From contig VAWY01000143.1 of the NCBI GenBank assembly GCA_005888335.1, positions 1 through 17,973 on the forward strand: a DNA stretch of 17,973 bases, given 5' to 3'. The stretch is from Actinomycetota bacterium. Its GTDB lineage: Bacteria; Actinomycetota; Thermoleophilia; Solirubrobacterales; Solirubrobacteraceae. Made by a program: the position numbers and the translations under genes. This document shows positions 1 to 7,278 of the stretch, piece after piece. Position 1 is the first letter of the stretch; every line of letters starts with the position of its first letter. Below the pieces are notes generated by a model. That model was not told the origin of the DNA. It saw nothing but the letters and a program-made list of their open reading frames with translations, and did no database searches.

Positions 1-153
1 GCCGGCGATCGCGCGCCCGTCGAGCGCGTGCAGCGGCGGGTCGAACGTCTTCAGCGCGTTGATCCCGGGCGCGAGCGTGGACTCGATCTCGGCGCCGCGC
101 AGGGCGGCGTCGAGGCGGCGCGCGGTGATCTCGACCTCGGGCAGCTCGGGCAC
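1..153 (-). CDS. Formamidopyrimidine-DNA glycosylase (Fpg/Nei family), 5' part only
   Basis: Fpg/Nei enzymes excise oxidised bases and nick the DNA during base-excision repair. The 51 codons visible here begin MPELPEVEITARRL, the hallmark N-terminus of the family: Pro2 becomes the catalytic N-terminal amine once Met is removed, and Glu3 is the acid/base residue. This motif fixes the start at the GTG at 153. The gene runs off the left edge, so the helix-two-turn-helix and zinc finger cannot be seen, and Fpg versus Nei cannot be decided. No properly spaced ribosome binding site precedes the GTG, but a TACCCT hexamer ends 6 nt before it, suggesting a leaderless message. The divergent flavoprotein gene starts only 23 bp away. 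Confidence 0.9.
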   Translation of the reverse strand, partial: MPELPEVEITARRLDAALRGAEIESTLAPGINALKTFDPPLHALDGRAIAG

Positions 154-159
154 TCCCCA

Positions 160-165
160 AGGGTA
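160..165 (-). promoter_or_regulatory. Putative -10 hexamer (TACCCT) for the glycosylase gene
   Basis: On the minus strand TACCCT fits TAnnnT and ends 6 nt before the GTG at 153, so transcription would begin at or very near the start codon. It shares bases 164-165 with the opposing hexamer at 164-169. Inference from position and match; no -35 is evident. Confidence 0.5.
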
Positions 166-169
166 GGCT
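164..169 (+). promoter_or_regulatory. Putative -10 hexamer (TAGGCT) for the flavoprotein gene
   Basis: TAGGCT lies exactly 7 nt before the GTG at 177, which would make a leaderless mRNA. The same TAGnnT-N7-start spacing occurs before the phosphatase gene (start 2048) and the proline-rich protein gene (start 10610), and TAACCT-N7 before the HD-GYP gene (start 13107). Confidence 0.55.
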
Positions 170-176
170 GCGCGCG

Positions 177-1511
177 GTGGGCGACCGGCTGGCGATCGTC
201 GGCGGCGACGCCGCCGGCATGAGCGCGGCGACCAACGCGCTGCGGCGCGATCCCGGCCTCGACGTGATCGCCTTCGAACGCAGCGTGTTCACCTCGTACT
301 CGGCGTGTGGCATCCCGTACTTCGTCGGCGGGCTGGTCGACGCCGTCGACGACCTGGTCGCCCGGTCGCCCGAGTCGCACCGAGCCAACGGGATCGACGT
401 GCGCACGAACACCGAGGTCGTCGGGATCGACCTCGACCGGCGCGAGCTCGCGCTGGCAGGCGGCGGCGTCGAGCCCTTCGACCGGCTCGTCGTCGCGACG
501 GGGGCGCGCGCCGTCCCGCCGCGGGTGCCGGGCGCGGACGCCACCGAGCCGGCCCGCACGCTCGACGCCGCCGTGCGCCTGCGCCGCCAGGTCGGGGACG
601 GCGGCCACCACGACGCCGTCGTGGTCGGCGCCGGCTACATCGGCCTGGAGATGGCCGAGGCGTTCGCCATGCGCGGCCTGCACGTCGCGCTCGTCGAGCG
701 CGCAGACGAGGTCTTCCCCGTCCTCGACGCGGACATGGGCGCACGCGTGCGCGAGGCGGCCGAACGCATCGGCATCGAGGTCCACACGTCGACGCTGCTC
801 GAGGAGGTGCTGCTCGACGACGCCGGCGAGCCGCGCGGCGTGCGCACGACCGCCGGCGAGCTGGCGGCGCGCCACGTCGTGGTCGCGGTCGGCGTGCGAC
901 CCGACGTGGAGCTGGCCGCCGCCGCGGGCCTGCGGATCGGACCGACCGGCGCCCTGGCCGTCGACGACCACCAGCGCTGCGCCGGCGCCGACGGCGTCTG
1001 GGCGGCGGGCGACTGCGTGGAGAGCCGCCACCTCCTGCTCGACCGGCCGGTCAACATCCAGCTCGGCACACACGCCAACAAGCAGGGTCGCGTCGCCGGT
1101 CACAACGCGGCCGGCGGCGACCTCGCGTTCCCGGGCGTCGTCGGGACGGCGATCTCACGCCTGTGCCGGCGGGAGGTTGCGCTGACCGGGCTGACCGAGA
1201 CGCTGGCGGCGGAGGCGGGCTACGACGCGTACGCGGCGACGATCGAGACCAGCGCGCGGGCGGGCTACTACCCGGGCAACGGGCCCGTGTGGGTCAAGCT
1301 CGTCGCCGAACGCGGCACCGGCCGCGTCCTCGGCGCGCAGATCGTCGGCGCCGAGACCGCGGCCAAGCGCATCGACACCGTGGCCATGGCGGTGTGGACC
1401 GGCATGGCGGTCGACGAGCTGCAGTGGGTCGACCTCGGCTACGCGCCGCCGGTCTCGGGCGTGCTCGATCCCGTGCTCGTCGCCGCCCGCGTCGCCGCAA
1501 AGAACCTCTGA
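177..1511 (+). CDS. FAD-dependent pyridine nucleotide-disulfide oxidoreductase, CoA-disulfide reductase/NADH oxidase type
   Basis: A 444-residue flavoprotein of the single-cysteine branch that includes CoA-disulfide reductase, NADH oxidase and NADH peroxidase. An N-terminal FAD fold (IVGGDAAGMSAA, residues 7-18) is followed by the redox-active cysteine motif SYSACGIPY with Cys44. The NAD(P)H-binding fold is VVVGAGYIGLEMAEAF (about 148-163), the second FAD motif is GVWAAGDC (about 273-280), and the C-terminal dimerisation domain carries WVDLGYAPPVSGVLDPV (about 417-433), typical of CoA-disulfide reductases. Length matches the family. The likely role is NAD(P)H-driven reduction of low-molecular-weight disulfides or of oxygen; the substrate cannot be read from sequence. 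The GTG start is chosen because the FAD motif begins at once and a -10-like hexamer sits 7 nt upstream. It has no co-directional partner, and the hairpin element begins 2 nt after its stop. Confidence 0.9.
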   Translation: MGDRLAIVGGDAAGMSAATNALRRDPGLDVIAFERSVFTSYSACGIPYFVGGLVDAVDDLVARSPESHRANGIDVRTNTEVVGIDLDRRELALAGGGVEPFDRLVVATGARAVPPRVPGADATEPARTLDAAVRLRRQVGDGGHHDAVVVGAGYIGLEMAEAFAMRGLHVALVERADEVFPVLDADMGARVREAAERIGIEVHTSTLLEEVLLDDAGEPRGVRTTAGELAARHVVVAVGVRPDVELAAAAGLRIGPTGALAVDDHQRCAGADGVWAAGDCVESRHLLLDRPVNIQLGTHANKQGRVAGHNAAGGDLAFPGVVGTAISRLCRREVALTGLTETLAAEAGYDAYAATIETSARAGYYPGNGPVWVKLVAERGTGRVLGAQIVGAETAAKRIDTVAMAVWTGMAVDELQWVDLGYAPPVSGVLDPVLVAARVAAKNL

Positions 1512-1513
1512 CC

Positions 1514-1554
1514 GCACGAACGAAGTTCGTGCTTGAAGGCCGGCGAAGCCGTCC
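1514..1554. repeat. Paired GAA-loop hairpin element, copy A
   Basis: Two adjacent inverted repeats each have a GAA loop. The first has an 8-bp stem (GCACGAAC at 1514-1521, loop GAA, GTTCGTGC at 1525-1532). The linker TTGAAGG is followed by a second hairpin (CGGC at 1541-1544, GAA, GCCG at 1548-1551; the flanking GG and CC also pair across one mismatch). The element fills most of the gap between two convergent genes, so it may act as a bidirectional terminator or as a dispersed REP-like repeat. A second copy is at 15172-15212. Confidence 0.75.
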
Positions 1555-1574
1555 TCCGTGGCCGCGAAGGCGCT

Positions 1575-2048
1575 TCAGGCGACCGCGAGCCGATCGAGCT
1601 CGCGCGGGCGCAGCAACGCGAGCAGCTCGCCCCCGCCGCCGCGGACGCGCACGCCGGCCACCCCGCCCTTCTTGAGCTCGACGCGGGCGCCGGTGAGGTC
1701 GTAGACGATCTGCTCGAAGTCCGGGTTGTGCCCCACGATCAGCACCCGCTGGTCGGGCCCCGCCATCGCCGCCAGCTCGCGCGCACCGTCCGCGTCGAAG
1801 CCCTCGGAGAGCGGCTCGTGCACGACCGGCTCGCAGCCGAGCTGCTCGCACGCCAGCCGCGCGGTGTCGAGCGCCCGCACCTTCGGGCTCGTGAAGACGA
1901 GGTGGAACGTGACCTCGAGCCGTGCGAGCGCGGCGCCCGCCGCGCGCGACTGGTCCTCGCCCCGCGGCGTGAGGCGGCGCTCGTCGTCGGGCGCCGAGTC
2001 GTGGGGCTCGGCCTCGCCGTGCCGGAGAAGCCAGAGCTGCTGGGCCAC
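1575..2048 (-). CDS. SixA-like phosphohistidine phosphatase
   Basis: A 157-residue histidine phosphatase. The catalytic LLRHGEAEP motif (His10, Arg9, Gly11) stands at the extreme N-terminus, SPKVRALDTA (about 54-63) supplies the second arginine region, and VGHNP (His107) is the second catalytic histidine. The short length and HNPDFEQ context match SixA, which removes phosphate from histidine residues of phosphotransfer proteins; other small phosphatases of this fold remain possible. The GTG start places RHG near residue 10 as the family requires and is preceded by TAGTCT with a 7-nt spacer. It begins 17 nt after the stop of the upstream glycoside hydrolase gene, but it seems to have its own promoter in that gap. 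It converges on the flavoprotein gene. Confidence 0.88.
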   Translation of the reverse strand: MAQQLWLLRHGEAEPHDSAPDDERRLTPRGEDQSRAAGAALARLEVTFHLVFTSPKVRALDTARLACEQLGCEPVVHEPLSEGFDADGARELAAMAGPDQRVLIVGHNPDFEQIVYDLTGARVELKKGGVAGVRVRGGGGELLALLRPRELDRLAVA

Positions 2049-2055
2049 CCCGGGC

Positions 2056-2061
2056 AGACTA
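2056..2061 (-). promoter_or_regulatory. Putative -10 hexamer (TAGTCT) for the SixA-like gene
   Basis: On the minus strand TAGTCT ends exactly 7 nt before the GTG at 2048. It sits inside the short gap after the glycoside hydrolase stop (2066-2068), so this gene could be transcribed alone as a leaderless message. Confidence 0.5.
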
Positions 2062-2065
2062 CCCG

Positions 2066-3472
2066 TCAGCCCGCCTTGCCCGAGGAGGTGTAGGCGCGGA
2101 TCGGCGGGCCGGTGAACGTCGTGCCGTCGGGCCCCTTCCAGCGCAGCCGCCAGCGGCGCCCCTTGCGGTACGTCGTGCGCGTGCTCCACACACCGCGCGC
2201 GTCGGTGCGCGCGTCGCGCAGGCGGTGGAAGCCGCTGCCGCGGTCGGCGACGAGGATCTCCGCCGTCGTCGGCGACGTGACGGGCCGCACGCGGCCCCAC
2301 AGCGTCACCCGCGAGCCGCCGCGCACCGCGACGAGCGGCAACCGGAAGCCGTCGTAGGCCGGGCGCTTGATGCGCCCGTCGGCGAACTCGAGGCCGGACT
2401 CGAACCCGCCGTAGCGCTCCCCTCCCGCGTTGGGGTCGTCGTCGCGCAAGAGGTACTGCGAGAACGACCGCACCCGCGGGTTGCGGTACGCGATGCGCTC
2501 CGAGATCGCGTAGTACTCGGCCTGCTGGGCGAGCGAGACGCCGTAGAACGGGTCGGGCACCGACTGGATGCCGAACTCGGTCAGGTAGATGGGCAGGCCG
2601 CGCCGGATCGCGCCCGCGGCAGCTGCGCGGTCGAGCGCGCGCACGAGCCGGTTGAGCACGCCGATCGTCACGTCGTTGGGGCCCGGCGGCTTGAAGAACG
2701 GCCCCAGCCGCGTCGAGTACGCGTGGTGGGCGTAGCCGTCGGCGGGGAGGTTCGAGCAGGACCGCTTCTTGACGTAGGTGCTGTTCAGGCACAGCGCGCC
2801 GCGCAGGAACGTCAGGGGTGCGACCACGCGCGTGTTGCCGCGCGGCGCGGTCTCGCCCATGAGCAGCCGCTCGCGTCCGTTCCCCGACGCGCGCAGCCCG
2901 CGCCAGGCCGCGAGGAACAGGTTGCGGTAGATCCCGGGCGAGAGCGGCCGGTGCCCCTTGGCGCTGTACTGCGGGGCGAGGAAGTCCGGGTGGTTGGGCT
3001 CGTTCCAGATCGCCCACGTGTGGACCTGCGAGCCGTAGTGCTTGCCCACCGCGGTCATGAAGGCCTGGAACTCGCGGGCGCTGGGCCGGGTGACGTGGTC
3101 GCGCCCGCCGGCGGTCGCCCACTTCGGCACCGGCCCGGTCACCGTGAGGATGACGCTCCAGCCGCGCCGCGCGGCCTCGGTCAGCACCGGGTCGTAGCGG
3201 CTCCAGTCGTACGCGGTCGGGTCGGTCGCGTCGAAGGTGGGCTTGCGCGCGGCGTTCGGCGACGGCGCGACGTCCTGCCAGTAGAGGATGACCCGCAGCG
3301 AGCGCGCGCCCAGCGAGGCGATCCTCTCGAAGGCCTGCTCGCGCTGCGCGGGGTCGAGCAGCTCGCGCGGGGCCTCGAAGGTCATCACCTGCGTGTGGCT
3401 CGCGTGCGCGGCCGGAGCGACGATCCCCAGCAGGACGCAGACGAGCATCAGTCGTGTCAGGACGCGGGACAT
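2066..3472 (-). CDS. Secreted glycoside hydrolase of clan GH-A (GH5/GH39-like)
   Basis: A 468-residue exported protein. Residues 1-24 form a signal peptide (basic MSRVLTR, then a hydrophobic stretch, with a likely cut after AHA). Residues about 28-380 look like a beta/alpha barrel: RSLRVILYWQDVAPS near 58-71, IWNEPNHPDF near 155-164 with Glu158 in the NEP acid/base position, YAHHAYS near 248-253, and IYLTEFG near 295-301 with Glu299 as candidate nucleophile. About 90 C-terminal residues look like a small beta domain (SRVTLWGRVRP, then YRKGRRWRLRWKG), perhaps an accessory or Ig-like domain. It probably cleaves an extracellular polysaccharide or glycoside; the substrate is unknown. The ATG at 3472 is chosen for the signal peptide. 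No purine-rich ribosome site and no TAnnnT at short range is seen, so this start differs from its neighbours. Confidence 0.82.
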   Translation of the reverse strand: MSRVLTRLMLVCVLLGIVAPAAHASHTQVMTFEAPRELLDPAQREQAFERIASLGARSLRVILYWQDVAPSPNAARKPTFDATDPTAYDWSRYDPVLTEAARRGWSVILTVTGPVPKWATAGGRDHVTRPSAREFQAFMTAVGKHYGSQVHTWAIWNEPNHPDFLAPQYSAKGHRPLSPGIYRNLFLAAWRGLRASGNGRERLLMGETAPRGNTRVVAPLTFLRGALCLNSTYVKKRSCSNLPADGYAHHAYSTRLGPFFKPPGPNDVTIGVLNRLVRALDRAAAAGAIRRGLPIYLTEFGIQSVPDPFYGVSLAQQAEYYAISERIAYRNPRVRSFSQYLLRDDDPNAGGERYGGFESGLEFADGRIKRPAYDGFRLPLVAVRGGSRVTLWGRVRPVTSPTTAEILVADRGSGFHRLRDARTDARGVWSTRTTYRKGRRWRLRWKGPDGTTFTGPPIRAYTSSGKAG

Positions 3473-3558
3473 GCTCGGAGGAACGGGCGGGCGCGGCGGG
3501 TGCGCCCGCGCCTCGATCGCTGGAACACGGTAGTGCCCGCCCTGGTTGCGGTGGCCGG

Positions 3559-3564
3559 TAGGTT
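3559..3564 (+). promoter_or_regulatory. Putative -10 hexamer (TAGGTT) for the phosphotransferase gene
   Basis: TAGGTT ends 10 nt before the GTG at 3575, which would give a leader of only about three nucleotides. The same 10-nt spacing occurs before the genes starting at 7966 and 8885. It lies in the 102-bp divergent gap (3473-3574) shared with the glycoside hydrolase; nothing else stands out in that gap. Confidence 0.45.
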
Positions 3565-3574
3565 TCGCCGCCCC

Positions 3575-4660
3575 GTGAGCTCGATGCACGCGATTGCGCC
3601 GGACGACGTCGTTGCGACCTTCGCCGAGGCGGCGCGCAACGCGCGCGCGCCGCTGCTGGTCACCGAGCCGCTGACGGCGTTCCTCGACGCGCACCGCCTC
3701 GGCGAGGGCGAGCTGGACATCGCGCCGGTCGGCGAGGGCCACTCCAACGTGACGTACGTCATCGCCCGCGGCGACGAGCGCTTCGTCCTGCGCCGCCCGC
3801 CGCGCCCGCCGCTGCCGCCCAGCGCCCATGACGTCCTGCGCGAGGCGCGCGTGCTGCGCGCCACCGCCGGGCGGGCGCGCGTCCCCGCGGTGCTGGCGAC
3901 GTGCGCCGACGAGTCGGTGATCGGCGCGCCGTTCTACGTGATGGAACTCGTCGAAGGGCGCGTGATCACGAGCGAGGTCCCGCCCGAGCTCGACACGCCC
4001 GCCGAGCGGCGGCGCATCGGCGAGGAGCTCATCGACGCGCTGGTCGAGGTCCACGCCGTCGACTGGCAGGCGTGCGGCCTGGAGGGCTTTGGCAAGCCGA
4101 CCGGCTACCTCGAGCGCCAGCTGCGCCGCTTCGGCGGGCTGTGGGAGCACAACAAGACGCGCGAGATCCCGCAGGTCGAGACCGTCGGCGCCTGGCTGCG
4201 CGAGCACCTGCCCGAGCAGCAGACGGCGACGATCGTCCACGGCGACTTCCGGCTGGGCAACACGATGTTCGCGCCTGCCGCGCCGGCGCGGCTGGTCGCG
4301 ATCTTCGACTGGGAGATGGCGACGATCGGCGACCCGCTCGCCGACGTCGGCTACCTGACGACGCTGTGGACCGAGCCAAGCGACCCGCCGCTGGGCATGT
4401 TCGAGCTGTCGGCCGTGACGCGCGCCGAGGGCTTCCCGCTGCGCGACGAGCTGATCGCGCGCTACGAGGAGCGCTCGGGCCGGTCGACGGGCGACATCCG
4501 CTGGTACCGCACGCTCGCGGTGTGGAAGTCGATCGTGTTCATGGAGGGCAACTACAAGCGCGCGATCACCGGCGCGACCGACGACCCGTACCTGCGCGGG
4601 TTCGGCGAGGGCGTCATCGAGCTCGCGCGCCGCGCCGAGGAGATGGCCCTTGGCGCGTAG
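3575..4660 (+). CDS. APH/ACAD10-like phosphotransferase
   Basis: A 361-residue protein-kinase-fold small-molecule kinase. The N-lobe has GEGHSNVTYVI (about 53-63) and FVLRRPPRPP (about 70-79), the usual form in the ACAD10/ACAD11-type branch. The catalytic loop is VHGDFRLGN with His222 and Asp224, and the metal-binding segment is FDWEMATIGDPLADVGYL with Asp245. In that branch the known or proposed substrates are hydroxyacyl-CoA or related hydroxy compounds (for example LvaA in levulinate catabolism) rather than aminoglycosides; assignment here is by family resemblance. The GTG at 3575 is preferred for its -10-like hexamer; the in-frame ATG at 3584 is an alternative and changes only three residues. 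Its last codons overlap the HAD gene, so the two are probably translationally coupled and work together. Confidence 0.88.
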   Translation: MSSMHAIAPDDVVATFAEAARNARAPLLVTEPLTAFLDAHRLGEGELDIAPVGEGHSNVTYVIARGDERFVLRRPPRPPLPPSAHDVLREARVLRATAGRARVPAVLATCADESVIGAPFYVMELVEGRVITSEVPPELDTPAERRRIGEELIDALVEVHAVDWQACGLEGFGKPTGYLERQLRRFGGLWEHNKTREIPQVETVGAWLREHLPEQQTATIVHGDFRLGNTMFAPAAPARLVAIFDWEMATIGDPLADVGYLTTLWTEPSDPPLGMFELSAVTRAEGFPLRDELIARYEERSGRSTGDIRWYRTLAVWKSIVFMEGNYKRAITGATDDPYLRGFGEGVIELARRAEEMALGA

Positions 4661-5270
4661 AGGCCTGCTCGTCGACTTCGGCGGCGTGCTGACCACGGAC
4701 ATCTTCGAGTCCTTCCAGGCGTTCTGCGAGGCCGAGGGCCTGGTCCCCGACCGCGTGCGCACCACGTTTCGCTCGGACGACGAGGGCCGGCAGCTGCTCT
4801 TCGACCTCGAGCTCGGCAAGCTGAGCGAGGCCGAGTTCGAGAAGCGCTTCGCGCGGCATCTCGGGCTGGCGGTCGAGCGCGCCCCCGGCCTCATCGACCG
4901 CCTCTTCGGCGGCATGCGGCCCGACCGCGACATGGAGATGGCGGTGGTGATGGCCAAGCGCCAGGGGATCCGCACCGGCCTGATCTCGAACTCGTGGGGC
5001 TCGGGGCGCTACGAGCTCGATCGCTTCCCCGAGCTGTTCGACGGCTGGGTCATCTCGGGCGAGGAGGGCATCCGCAAGCCCGACCCGGCGATCTACGCGC
5101 TCGGGGCCGAGCGCATCGGACTGCCGCCCGAGGAGATCGTGTTCGTCGACGACCTGCGCGGGAACCTCAAGCCCGCGCGCGAGATGGGCATGGCGACCGT
5201 GCACCATGTCCGCGCGGAGGAGACGATCCGGCAGCTCGAGGAGCTTCTGGACGTAAAGCTCGGCCGCTGA
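4650..5270 (+). CDS. HAD-superfamily hydrolase, ACAD10 N-domain/EPHX2-like
   Basis: A 206-residue HAD hydrolase with all four motifs: LLVDFGGVL (nucleophile Asp9), LISNSWG (about 111-117), GIRKPDPAIY (Lys143) and IVFVDDLRGN (about 163-172). Motif I is DxG rather than DxD, so the usual general-acid aspartate two residues on is glycine, as in the YihX/ACAD10-like branch; phosphatase activity should not be assumed. The helical cap lies at about 15-90. The TTG start at 4650 overlaps the upstream phosphotransferase by 11 nt and is supported by GAGGAGA at 4637-4643 with a 6-nt spacer, a clear ribosome site inside the previous gene. Coupling to the kinase recalls the HAD-APH-dehydrogenase order of ACAD10, here split and with kinase first. 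Confidence 0.88.
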   Translation: MARRGLLVDFGGVLTTDIFESFQAFCEAEGLVPDRVRTTFRSDDEGRQLLFDLELGKLSEAEFEKRFARHLGLAVERAPGLIDRLFGGMRPDRDMEMAVVMAKRQGIRTGLISNSWGSGRYELDRFPELFDGWVISGEEGIRKPDPAIYALGAERIGLPPEEIVFVDDLRGNLKPAREMGMATVHHVRAEETIRQLEELLDVKLGR

Positions 5271-5331
5271 CAGGCGTCCACTTTCCGGCGCTGCGGCTTC
5301 AAACAGGCCGCTCGCCGCCGAGACACGTTAT

Positions 5332-7278
5332 GTGCCGCTGCCCCGGTCCGCGCGGCGCGCCCTCGCAACGGTCCTCCTCGTCACGATGGCGCTGCCGTCC
5401 CTGCCCGTCTCCGTCGCCTCCGCCCGTCCCCGGTCGGCCAAGGCGCGCTCGGCCGTGGCCGCGCGCATCGTCGGGCTCGCGCGTCGCGAGCTGTCGCTCG
5501 GCGTGCGCGAGATCCCCGACGGCTCCAACCGCGCGCCGGCCATCAAGCGCTACGAGACCGCCACGCGCGGCGCCATGTTCGGGGCCCCGTGGTGCGCGTA
5601 CTTCGTCTCGTACATCGCCCGCCAGGCCGGCGCGCCGATCGGCCCGGGCGGCTCGGGCCTGGGCTACGTCCCCTACATCCGCGCGTGGGCCAAGCAGACC
5701 AGGCGCTGGACGCGCACGCCCCACGCCGGCGACCTGATCACCTTCCCGCAGCACGTCGGCATCGTCGAGACGGTCTACGCGAACCACACGCTGACCACCA
5801 TCGAGGGCAACGCGGGCAACGCCGTGCGCCGCCGCTGGCGGCGCTGGGGCGAGGCCACGGGCTACGTCCGCGTGGCCACCGGCCCCGCGGCCGCCCCGGT
5901 CGCCGCGCCGGCCCCCGCGCCGAAGCCCTCGGCGCCGCAGCCGGCCAAGAAGGCGCCCGCCCGCCCGCTGGTGGCGCGCATCACCGCCTACCCGGGGCTC
6001 ACGATCGCGCCCGGCCAGACGATCTCCTTCACGAGCAACGACTCGTCGGGCGACATCGTCCGCAGCGCCTGGGACCTGGACGGCAACGGCAAGTTCGACG
6101 CGAGCGGCGACTCGGTCGACCGCCGCTACGACCGGCCCGGCACGTACCACGTCCGCCTGCGGGTCACCGACAGCGCCAAGCGCACCGCGACGACCGCCGT
6201 CACGGTGACCGTCCGGACCAACCGCGCGCCGGTCGCGCTGCTCGACCTCTCGAGCGACCACCTGACCGTCGGCGACCGGCTCAACGGCGACGCGTCGCGC
6301 TCCTCCGACCCCGACGGCAAGATCGTGCGCTACGAGTGGGACCTCAACGGCGACGGCCAGTGGTCCGAGGACGGCAAGCGCCACAGCATCACCTTCGACA
6401 CGCCGGGCGACTACAACGTCGGGCTGCGCGTGACCGACGACGCCGGCAACGTCACCGAGACGCACGCCGCCGTCCACGTCGACGACACGCCGGCGCCCGT
6501 CGCGACGATCGCCTGCGACAGCACGACCGTGCTCGCCGGCCGCTCGCTGCACTGCCGCGCCGACGACTCGGCCTCGCCGGTCCGCCTGCCCAAGCACACC
6601 TGGGACACCGACGGCGACGGCGTCGACGACAAGCGCGGCGGCGACCTGCGGATCACCTACGCCAAGGCCGGCTCGTACCCGCTGCGCCTGCGCGTGGCCG
6701 ACGACCGCGGCCGGACCGCCGACGCGACGGTGACGATCACCGTCACCGACAACCCGCCGGTGGCGCGCGTGAGCGCGCCCGCCTCGGTCGGGCTCGGCCA
6801 GCGCGCGGCGTTCGACGGGACCGACTCCAGCGACCCCGACGGCGACGTCGTCGCGTGGGAGTGGGACCTCGACGGCGACGGTCGCTACGAGACCACCGGG
6901 GCGACGCCGTCGTTCACGTACACGGCGCCCGGCACGTACACCGTGCGCCTGCGCGTCACCGACGACAACGGCGCCCAGGCGACGGCGACCACCACCGTCA
7001 GGGTCACCAACCAGCCGCCCAGGGCGGTGATCGCGGTGCCGGCCCGCAAGGTGGTCAACACCGACCTGACCTTCGACGGCTCCGGCTCGAGCGACCCCGA
7101 CGGCGAGGTCGTGCTGTGGGAATGGGACCTCGACGGCGACGGCCGCTACGAGACGACCGGCGCGCGGCCCGTGTACCGCTACGCGACGGCCGGCAAGCGG
7201 ACGATCGCGCTGCGCGTGACCGACGCCTTCGGCGCCACGGCGACGGCCACGGCGCAGATCACGGTGACGACGAGCTGA
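5332..7278 (+). CDS. Secreted CHAP-domain amidase with five PKD repeats
   Basis: A 648-residue exported protein. A signal peptide (basic RSARR, hydrophobic core, likely cut after VASA near 31) precedes a CHAP-type cysteine amidase/peptidase domain (about 40-182): APWCAYFVSYIARQAG with Cys88, FPQHVGIVE with His141, and TTIEGNAG near 155-162. A Pro/Ala/Lys linker (about 184-212) leads to five PKD-like beta domains to the C-terminus. Each has an acidic glycine loop of the type WDLDGDG or WDTDGDG. CHAP enzymes cut peptidoglycan peptides or amides; PKD domains usually serve adhesion or spacing at the cell surface. The GTG at 5332 fits the signal peptide; the ATG two bases earlier is out of frame. 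No ribosome site or near -10 is obvious, and the gap 5271-5331 holds nothing clear. The 3' end overlaps the convergent glycosyltransferase by 20 bp. Confidence 0.86.
   Translation: MPLPRSARRALATVLLVTMALPSLPVSVASARPRSAKARSAVAARIVGLARRELSLGVREIPDGSNRAPAIKRYETATRGAMFGAPWCAYFVSYIARQAGAPIGPGGSGLGYVPYIRAWAKQTRRWTRTPHAGDLITFPQHVGIVETVYANHTLTTIEGNAGNAVRRRWRRWGEATGYVRVATGPAAAPVAAPAPAPKPSAPQPAKKAPARPLVARITAYPGLTIAPGQTISFTSNDSSGDIVRSAWDLDGNGKFDASGDSVDRRYDRPGTYHVRLRVTDSAKRTATTAVTVTVRTNRAPVALLDLSSDHLTVGDRLNGDASRSSDPDGKIVRYEWDLNGDGQWSEDGKRHSITFDTPGDYNVGLRVTDDAGNVTETHAAVHVDDTPAPVATIACDSTTVLAGRSLHCRADDSASPVRLPKHTWDTDGDGVDDKRGGDLRITYAKAGSYPLRLRVADDRGRTADATVTITVTDNPPVARVSAPASVGLGQRAAFDGTDSSDPDGDVVAWEWDLDGDGRYETTGATPSFTYTAPGTYTVRLRVTDDNGAQATATTTVRVTNQPPRAVIAVPARKVVNTDLTFDGSGSSDPDGEVVLWEWDLDGDGRYETTGARPVYRYATAGKRTIALRVTDAFGATATATAQITVTTS
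6856..7160 (+). repeat. Internal DNA repeat in the last two PKD modules
   Basis: A 44-nt stretch coding for WEWDLDGDGRYETTG occurs at 6856-6899 and at 7117-7160 with only three differences, all at third codon positions. The preceding bases (AGCGACCCCGACGGCGA) also match. This points to recent duplication or gene conversion of the PKD module; modules 1-3 are more diverged. Confidence 0.8.

Noticed and set aside
51..1103. Long minus-strand open frame overlapping the flavoprotein gene
   Set aside because: No motif or start signal is seen, and it overlaps the recognisable glycosylase 5' end in a different frame.
2225..3574. Plus-strand open frame extending the phosphotransferase far upstream over the glycoside hydrolase gene
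   Set aside because: This part is antisense to a clear signal peptide and glycosidase motifs, and the family N-terminus begins after the GTG at 3575.
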